45,729 nucleotides of DNA. It comes from Rhodospirillales bacterium. Lineage in GTDB: Bacteria > Pseudomonadota > Alphaproteobacteria > CACIAM-22H2. The position numbers and the translations under genes were made by a program. The notes beneath the pieces are model-generated. The model worked only from the letters and a program-made list of their open reading frames with translations, did not search any database and was not told where the DNA came from. Shown here in pieces: positions 41,059 to 45,729 of the stretch. Position 1 is the stretch's first letter. Each line of letters begins with the position of its first letter. Location: the NCBI GenBank assembly GCA_016794025.1, contig JAEUKX010000109.1, forward strand, positions 1 to 45,729, written 5' to 3'.

Positions 41059-41527
41059 CAGACGCCAATCGCACGTGCCCCAGGCCCACGAGGCAAGCGC
41101 TAAGAGGCAGGGCGGAGAGCTCGCGAAGAGCACTCACGTCTCTCGACCACCAAGCGCTCGAGGTCAAGCAACGACGTAGACGCGTCCTTTACGGTACGAA
41201 CCGGTCGACAGTGGGCCGGTGTTCCTCGAGGGATGTGGACATGGTTGCGGCCGAGTTCGGGGCTTCGCGCCTTCCGACGATGCAAGGATAACCGCCGCCG
41301 CGCGGAGCCCCGCTTGATGGCTCCGCAGGCGAAACGGGTGCGCTCAACCGGCCGGTGACGGCCGTCTGGCGCCCGCAAGCGGACCTTCATCGCGGTTCAG
41401 GTTTTTCAGACCCGCATCTTTTCAGTTCCCGGTTCAGTCGCCGGCCCCGGTTCGGGCCACGCTAGATCGGCATTGGCTGCGCACACACGATGGCCGGAAG
41501 CCATCCCGCGCAAGCCGTTGGGGGTAA
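41059..41527 (+). ncRNA. Long structured leader of the polyamine operon (candidate speF-type RNA)
   Basis: This 569-bp gap (40959-41527) has no ordinary gene but several nested stems. AGCGCT at 41096-41101 pairs with 41153-41158. CGGAGCC (41303-41309) pairs with GGCTCCG (41319-41325). GGGTGC (41336-41341) pairs with GCGCCC (41369-41374), enclosing CGGCC/GGCCG (41349-41353/41360-41364). GGCCC/GGGCC lies at 41443-41447/41454-41458. GATGGC/GCCATC (41489-41494/41500-41505) sits inside a longer stem just before the GGGGG ribosome site. A speF motif is known upstream of ornithine decarboxylase genes in Alphaproteobacteria. Position and structure fit, but I cannot compare with the covariance model. 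Boundaries are approximate. Confidence 0.6.
41241..41291 (+). CDS. Possible 16-residue leader peptide in the polyamine leader
   Basis: ATG at 41241 to TAA at 41289-41291 encodes MVAAEFGASRLPTMQG. GAGGGA (41228-41233) lies 7 nt upstream, a near-ideal ribosome site in a region lacking other good ones. The stop is 11 nt before the 41303 hairpin, the geometry expected if ribosome position controls downstream folding. Longer in-frame starts (ATG 41043) lack a good site and would precede the predicted transcription start. Expression is unproven. Confidence 0.38.
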   Translation: MVAAEFGASRLPTMQG

Positions 41528-42955
41528 GTGGAAGTGGACGTCTATAGCAAGAAGCACGTCGCATTCGGGGGTCGGCTGGTGATCGTGGGCTTCGGCTCGA
41601 TCGGTCAGGGCGTGCTGCCGCTCATCATGCGCCATATCGACATGCCGGCGAACCGGATCTCGATCGTGACGGCCGAGCCGCGCGGGCGCGAGGTCGCGGC
41701 CGAGTACGGGATCGAGTTCGTCGAGACCGCGCTGACGCGCGAGAACTACCGCGCCGTCCTCGACAAGCGCCTCGCCAAGGGCGACTTCCTGCTGAACCTG
41801 TCGGTCGACGTGTCGTCGGTGGCGCTCATCGAGTTCGCCAATGAGAAGGGCGCCTTCTACCTCGACACCTGCATCGAGCCCTGGGCCGGCGGCTACACCG
41901 ACCCCTCGCTCACGCCCTCGCAGCGGTCCAACTATGCGCTGCGCGAATCCGCGCGCGCCCTGCGCGCGAAGTTCGCCAAGGGGCCGACGGCCGTCCTCAC
42001 CCACGGCGCCAATCCCGGCCTCGTCTCGCATCTGGTCAAGGAGGCGATGCTCGACATCGCCCGCGACACCGGCCTCAAGGCGGCGACGCCGAAGGACCGG
42101 GCGGGCTGGTCGGCGCTCGCCCGCGAACTGGGCGTCAAGGTCATCCATATCGCCGAGCGCGACACGCAGGTGGCCACCTACCCCAAGAAGGTCGGCGAGT
42201 TCGTCAACACCTGGTCGATCGACGGCTTCGTGGGCGAAGGCTCGCAGCCGGCCGAGCTGGGCTGGGGCAGCCACGAGAAGACGTTCCCGGCCGACGGCAA
42301 GCGCCACGAGTTCGGCTGCGATGCCGCGATCTACCTGATGCGGCCGGGTGCGGGCATGCGCGTGCGCTCGTGGACGCCGCTCGAGGGGCCGTATCACGGC
42401 TTTCTCGTGACCCACAACGAGTCGATCTCGATCGCGGACTACTACACGGTCACGGAGGGCGGGAAGGTCGCCTACCGGCCGACCGTCCACTACGCCTACC
42501 ATCCGTGCGACGACGCCGTGCTGTCGCTGCACGAGCTGGCCGGCAAGAACTGGCAGATGCAGCCGTCCAAGCGCCTGATGATGGACGAGATCTCGACCGG
42601 CATGGACGAGCTCGGCGTGCTCCTGATGGGGCACAAGAAGGGGGCGTACTGGTACGGCTCGCGCCTGACGATCGAGGAGACGCGCAAGCTTCTTCCCCAC
42701 AACAACGCGACCTCGCTGCAGGTGACCGTCGCGGTCCTCGCCGGCCTCGTGTGGGCCATCGAGAACCCGAACGAGGGCCCCGTCGAGGCCGACGAGATGG
42801 ATCATGCGCGCTGCATGGAGGTGTGCCGTCCCTATCTCGGCACCGTCGTGGGCGCGTATTCGGACTGGAACCCGCTTAAGGATCGCGAGAGACTCTTTCC
42901 GGAGCGACTCGTCCGCGACGATCCTTGGCAATTCGACAACTTCCGCGTCACCTGA
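41528..42955 (+). CDS. hss: Homospermidine synthase
   Basis: NAD-dependent enzyme making sym-homospermidine, usually from two putrescines. The 475-residue product has the normal length. The Rossmann motif GFGSIG is at 21-26, followed by NLSVDVSSVALIEFANEKGAFYLDTCIEPW and THGANPGLVSHLVKEA, which are strongly characteristic of bacterial homospermidine synthases (saccharopine dehydrogenase-like fold). The start is GTG at 41528 or GTG at 41534; the GGGGG site at 41520-41524 suits the second slightly better. Ornithine decarboxylase follows after 31 nt and would supply putrescine. The long leader upstream implies post-transcriptional control by polyamine supply. Confidence 0.95.
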   Translation: MEVDVYSKKHVAFGGRLVIVGFGSIGQGVLPLIMRHIDMPANRISIVTAEPRGREVAAEYGIEFVETALTRENYRAVLDKRLAKGDFLLNLSVDVSSVALIEFANEKGAFYLDTCIEPWAGGYTDPSLTPSQRSNYALRESARALRAKFAKGPTAVLTHGANPGLVSHLVKEAMLDIARDTGLKAATPKDRAGWSALARELGVKVIHIAERDTQVATYPKKVGEFVNTWSIDGFVGEGSQPAELGWGSHEKTFPADGKRHEFGCDAAIYLMRPGAGMRVRSWTPLEGPYHGFLVTHNESISIADYYTVTEGGKVAYRPTVHYAYHPCDDAVLSLHELAGKNWQMQPSKRLMMDEISTGMDELGVLLMGHKKGAYWYGSRLTIEETRKLLPHNNATSLQVTVAVLAGLVWAIENPNEGPVEADEMDHARCMEVCRPYLGTVVGAYSDWNPLKDRERLFPERLVRDDPWQFDNFRVT

Positions 42956-42986
42956 CGCGATCTCTGGAGAACTGGAGTCCATCGGG

Positions 42987-44117
42987 ATGACCACCAAGAA
43001 GATCCGCGACTTCCTCGCCGAGCGACGACCGACGCCCTATCTCGTCGTCGATCTCGACGTCGTCGCCGACAACTACCGCAAGCTCAAGGACGCGGTTCCG
43101 CAGGCCGGCATCTACTATGCCGTCAAGGCGAACCCGGCGCCCGAGGTGCTGACGACGCTCGTCAAGCTCGGCTCGTCCTTCGACACCGCCACGGTCAACG
43201 AGATCGACATGGCGCTGAAGGCGGGCGTCTCGGCCGACCGCATCTCATACGGCAACACGATCAAGAAGAAGGACGACATCGCGGCCGCCTTCGGCCGCGG
43301 CGTGCGCCTGTTCGCGTTCGATTCGGAAGCCGAGCTTGCGAAGCTCTCGGCCGCCGCACCGGGCGCCAAGGTGTTCTGCCGCATCCTCACCTCGGGCGAG
43401 GGCGCGGACTGGCCGCTGTCGCGAAAGTTCGGCTGCGACATCGAGATGGCGCGCGAACTGCTGATCTCGGCCGCGTCCAAGGGCGTCGTGCCGCACGGCG
43501 TGTCGTTCCATGTCGGCTCGCAGATGAAGGATCCCAACGCGTGGGACGCCGCGGTGGCGCAGGCCGCGTGGCTCTTCCGCGAGTGCGAGGACGCCGGCGT
43601 GCAGCTCAACATGCTCAATATGGGCGGCGGCTTCCCAACCAAGTACCGCAAGGACATCCCCGCGATGGGGACCTACGGCGAGGCGATCCACAACGCGCTC
43701 GCCAAGCATTTCGGCAACCGCGTGCCCGAGATCATCGTCGAGCCCGGCCGCCAGATGGTCGGCAATGCCGGAGTCATCGACACCGAAGTGGTCCTCGTCT
43801 CGCGCAAATCGAAGAAAGACGCGCGGCGCTGGGTCTATCTCGACATCGGCAAGTTCGGCGGCCTCGCCGAGACGATGGACGAGGCGATCCAGTACCCGAT
43901 CGTGTCGGCCAAGAAGGGCGGCAAGGTCGAGCGCGTGGTGCTCGCGGGCCCCACCTGCGATTCGGCCGACGTGATGTACGAGAAGGCCGACTACCGCCTG
44001 CCGGTCGACCTCGAGCCGGGCGACCGGCTGGAGATCCGCGCGACCGGCGCCTACACGACCACCTATTCGTCGGTCGCCTTCAACGGCATCGATCCGCTGA
44101 AGACCTACTGCATCTGA
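42987..44117 (+). CDS. Ornithine (possibly ornithine/lysine) decarboxylase, fold type III
   Basis: PLP enzyme converting ornithine to putrescine, 376 residues. Pyridoxal-binding Lys47 lies in YYAVKANP, the phosphate-binding glycines are GGGFPTK (213-219), EPGR is at 252-255, and the active-site CDS motif follows at 324-326 (GPTCDSADVMYE). This is the eukaryote-like alanine racemase-fold decarboxylase found widely in Alphaproteobacteria. Dual lysine/ornithine activity is possible and cannot be excluded by sequence. The ATG at 42987 has GGAG 10 nt upstream. It forms an operon with homospermidine synthase and ends 4 nt before a convergent gene. Confidence 0.94.
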   Translation: MTTKKIRDFLAERRPTPYLVVDLDVVADNYRKLKDAVPQAGIYYAVKANPAPEVLTTLVKLGSSFDTATVNEIDMALKAGVSADRISYGNTIKKKDDIAAAFGRGVRLFAFDSEAELAKLSAAAPGAKVFCRILTSGEGADWPLSRKFGCDIEMARELLISAASKGVVPHGVSFHVGSQMKDPNAWDAAVAQAAWLFRECEDAGVQLNMLNMGGGFPTKYRKDIPAMGTYGEAIHNALAKHFGNRVPEIIVEPGRQMVGNAGVIDTEVVLVSRKSKKDARRWVYLDIGKFGGLAETMDEAIQYPIVSAKKGGKVERVVLAGPTCDSADVMYEKADYRLPVDLEPGDRLEIRATGAYTTTYSSVAFNGIDPLKTYCI

Positions 44118-44121
44118 CCGC

Positions 44122-45099
44122 TCACTTCCGCGCGGTGTAGACCTTGAAGGCGGCGTCCTCGGCGAGGCGCCGCACTTCGCCGAATTTTTCCGAAAGCATC
44201 TGTTCGTAGGCGAGGTGCCGGTTGGCGACGAGCCACACGCACCCGCCGGGCTTCAGCGCCTCGGCCGCGACCGCCACGAAGCGCCGGCCGAGCGCGCGGT
44301 TCTCGCCGCGCGCGTCGTGGAAGGGCGGATTCACGAGGATCGCGTCGTAGATCGCGGTGCCCACGCCGGTGGCGACGTCGTGCCAGAAGGTGCGCGCGCG
44401 CGCGCCATAGGGGGCAAGGTTGCGCGCAAGGCAGTCCACGGCCGCCGAATCGGCCTCGAAGGCGTCGAGCCGTTCGACCGCCGGCGCGCGGGCGAGCACG
44501 GCATCTGCAAGGTAGCCCCAGCCCGCGCCGAGATCGGCGGCAAGACCGGAGAGGTCCGCCGGGATGTGGGTGGCCAGCAGCTGCGAGCCGGCGTCGATCC
44601 GGTCCCACGCGAAGACGCCGGGTGCCGTCACGAAGCCGGTGGCGCCCAGGGCCCGCGGCGCGTCGAGCCCGCGCCAGGCGGCGGGATCGGCCGTGCCGCG
44701 CGTGGCCACGAACAGGCGGGCCTTGCCCTTGCTGCGCGAAGGTCCGTCGAGGCCCAGCTTCTTCAGGTCCTTCTCGTAGCTTGCGGCGCCCAGCGCGTTG
44801 GAACCGGCGAGGTGGAGGGTCCCCTCCGGCCCCAGCGCGTCGAGCGCGCGCGCCAGCGTCGCGCGGTTGACCTCGCGCTGGCGGCCCAGCCGGACGAACG
44901 CGGCGTCGTACATGCCGTCGGCTGCGGCAAGCGTCAGCCCGGCGCGCAACAGCGCGTCGGCGGCGGGCTTCCAGCCCTGCACGCAGGTCATACGATCGCG
45001 CGCAGCCGCCAGTGCCGGGTGCGGGCTCGCGTTCAGGAAAAGCAGCCGGCCCGGCGGAAGCGGGTCGGCGAACAGCAGGTCGAGATCGGCATGGTCCAT
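44122..45099 (-). CDS. RsmC/RlmG-like class I methyltransferase
   Basis: A 325-residue SAM-dependent enzyme of the small methyltransferase (MTS) family, resembling rRNA guanine-N2 methyltransferases RsmC/RlmG. The N-terminal half is a degenerate methyltransferase-like domain. The catalytic half (about 150-325) has the SAM motif ADLGAGWGYL (188-197) and the substrate motif NPPF (257-260), as in N2-guanine methyltransferases. I chose the ATG at 45099 (MDHADLD), because earlier starts would run into the divergent gene at 45127. The target base is inferred from family. It converges on ornithine decarboxylase. Confidence 0.86.
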   Translation of the reverse strand: MDHADLDLLFADPLPPGRLLFLNASPHPALAAARDRMTCVQGWKPAADALLRAGLTLAAADGMYDAAFVRLGRQREVNRATLARALDALGPEGTLHLAGSNALGAASYEKDLKKLGLDGPSRSKGKARLFVATRGTADPAAWRGLDAPRALGATGFVTAPGVFAWDRIDAGSQLLATHIPADLSGLAADLGAGWGYLADAVLARAPAVERLDAFEADSAAVDCLARNLAPYGARARTFWHDVATGVGTAIYDAILVNPPFHDARGENRALGRRFVAVAAEALKPGGCVWLVANRHLAYEQMLSEKFGEVRRLAEDAAFKVYTARK

Positions 45100-45126
45100 G
45101 GCGTCCGTCCAAGGTAGCCTTCCGGC

Positions 45127-45729
45127 ATGAGCGCGATCCAGCAATTCGCCGTCGACCATCTGCCGATCGAGGACCGGCTGCTGCTGCGCGTGGCCGCCGC
45201 AGGCGAGCGGGAAAGCGTCAAGCTGCTCGTGACCCGGCGCTACCTGCGCCTGCTGTGGAATTCGCTGGCGGGCGAGATGCGCGCGGCGATGGCCGACACC
45301 AAGAACCCGGCGGCACGCGATTTCCTGCTCGAGATGGCCGAGACGCGCGCCACGGCCGGGGCCGATTTCTCCACGCCCTTCCGCGAGCCGGTCGCGGCCG
45401 TCGAAGAGGCCGGCGCCCCGCCGCCGCCCGCGCCCGAACCCGAAACCGCTTCGGCCGCGGCCACGCCGCCCCGGACCGATGCGCGCCTGCAGGCCCGCCT
45501 GCTGTGGGGCATGCAGGTCAAGCGCACGCCCGAGGGCATGAACAAGATCGCGCTGATGGCGCTCGACGGCACGCGCGTGGACGTATCGCTGTCCGACCAG
45601 GGCACGTTCGGTCTCATGAAGATCCTGCGCGACGCCGCAAGCCGCGCGGAATGGGACATCGAGATGGCCTGGGCTCCCGGCGCCCCGCCCGAGGCGAAGA
45701 CTGCGGCCGGCACGCGGCGGCTCAACTAG
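45127..45729 (+). CDS. Unrecognised conserved-looking protein
   Basis: A 200-residue protein of unknown function that ends exactly at the right window edge with a TAG. An N-terminal helical part (about 1-75) with DRLLLRVAAAGERESVKLLVTRRYLRLLW is followed by a Pro/Ala linker (about 90-120). A C-terminal alpha/beta region contains LLWGMQVKRTPEGMNKIALMALDGTRVDVSLSDQGTF. No signal peptide, membrane segment or known motif is evident. It is divergent from the methyltransferase, 27 nt between the starts. AAGG lies about 15 nt before the ATG. Confidence 0.7.
   Translation: MSAIQQFAVDHLPIEDRLLLRVAAAGERESVKLLVTRRYLRLLWNSLAGEMRAAMADTKNPAARDFLLEMAETRATAGADFSTPFREPVAAVEEAGAPPPPAPEPETASAAATPPRTDARLQARLLWGMQVKRTPEGMNKIALMALDGTRVDVSLSDQGTFGLMKILRDAASRAEWDIEMAWAPGAPPEAKTAAGTRRLN

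Noticed and set aside
41043..41291. An 82-residue protein-coding gene in the polyamine leader
   Set aside because: No good ribosome site at ATG 41043, Arg/Ser-rich unbiased translation, and overlap with RNA stems. Only the short distal frame from 41241 has a good start signal.

Overview
The window is a 45.7-kb, GC-rich chromosomal segment (roughly two-thirds G+C by eye) that reads as an Alphaproteobacterium. The grounds are the dcw cluster layout, the fumC/RHH_4 neighbourhood, twin-arginine ABC and TRAP solute receptors, a homospermidine synthase plus ornithine decarboxylase pair behind a long structured leader, and a very high coding density with many ATGA/GTGA junctions. A Rhodospirillales-like member is possible, but I cannot fix the family. 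I see no insertion sequence, prophage, CRISPR array or tRNA; nearly everything is ordinary vertically inherited chromosome.

Region 1 (1-11500, minus strand) is the division and cell wall cluster, transcribed as mraZ-rsmH-ftsL-ftsI-murE-murF-mraY-murD-ftsW-murG-murC, with murC cut by the window edge. Genes overlap by 1-4 nt or lie within a few bases of each other. Five TGGG boxes at exact 10-bp spacing lie upstream of mraZ and look like its operator. Region 2 (11667-14894, minus) holds the RNase P RNA gene, a HicB-type antitoxin without a HicA, an AmpD-like amidase, an EamA exporter and a TerB/DnaJ protein.

Region 3 (14986-26209, plus) starts with a tartrate/D-malate dehydrogenase. It continues with a dipeptide/glutathione-type ABC importer in the gsiABCD order (fused double ATPase, receptor, two permeases), a GNAT acetyltransferase and a 1197-residue fused hydantoinase/5-oxoprolinase. 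Together these suggest uptake of a gamma-glutamyl or cyclised amide compound and its conversion to an amino acid. Region 4 (26206-33960) has an Rnk/GreA-type factor, a second EamA exporter, a GlcD/D-lactate dehydrogenase-type flavoprotein, a PhyH dioxygenase and a three-gene TRAP importer. The small TRAP subunit carries an unusual extra N-terminal TM2-like and coiled-coil module.

Region 5 (33971-39708) contains two tandem TerC-family membrane proteins, an AsmA-like protein, and a fumC-RHH_4-Sel1 operon whose last gene seems to start at a CTG. Region 6 (39897-45729) contains a degenerate response regulator with Glu in place of the phospho-acceptor Asp, and an unrecognised partner protein. Next comes a ~470-nt structured leader (candidate speF-type RNA with a possible leader peptide) ahead of homospermidine synthase and ornithine decarboxylase. 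An RsmC-like methyltransferase and an unrecognised terminal gene close the window.

The points most worth a second look are the polyamine leader with its small ORF, the TM2-coiled-coil-DctQ fusion, the Glu-receiver pair, the MraZ operator, and the CTG start.
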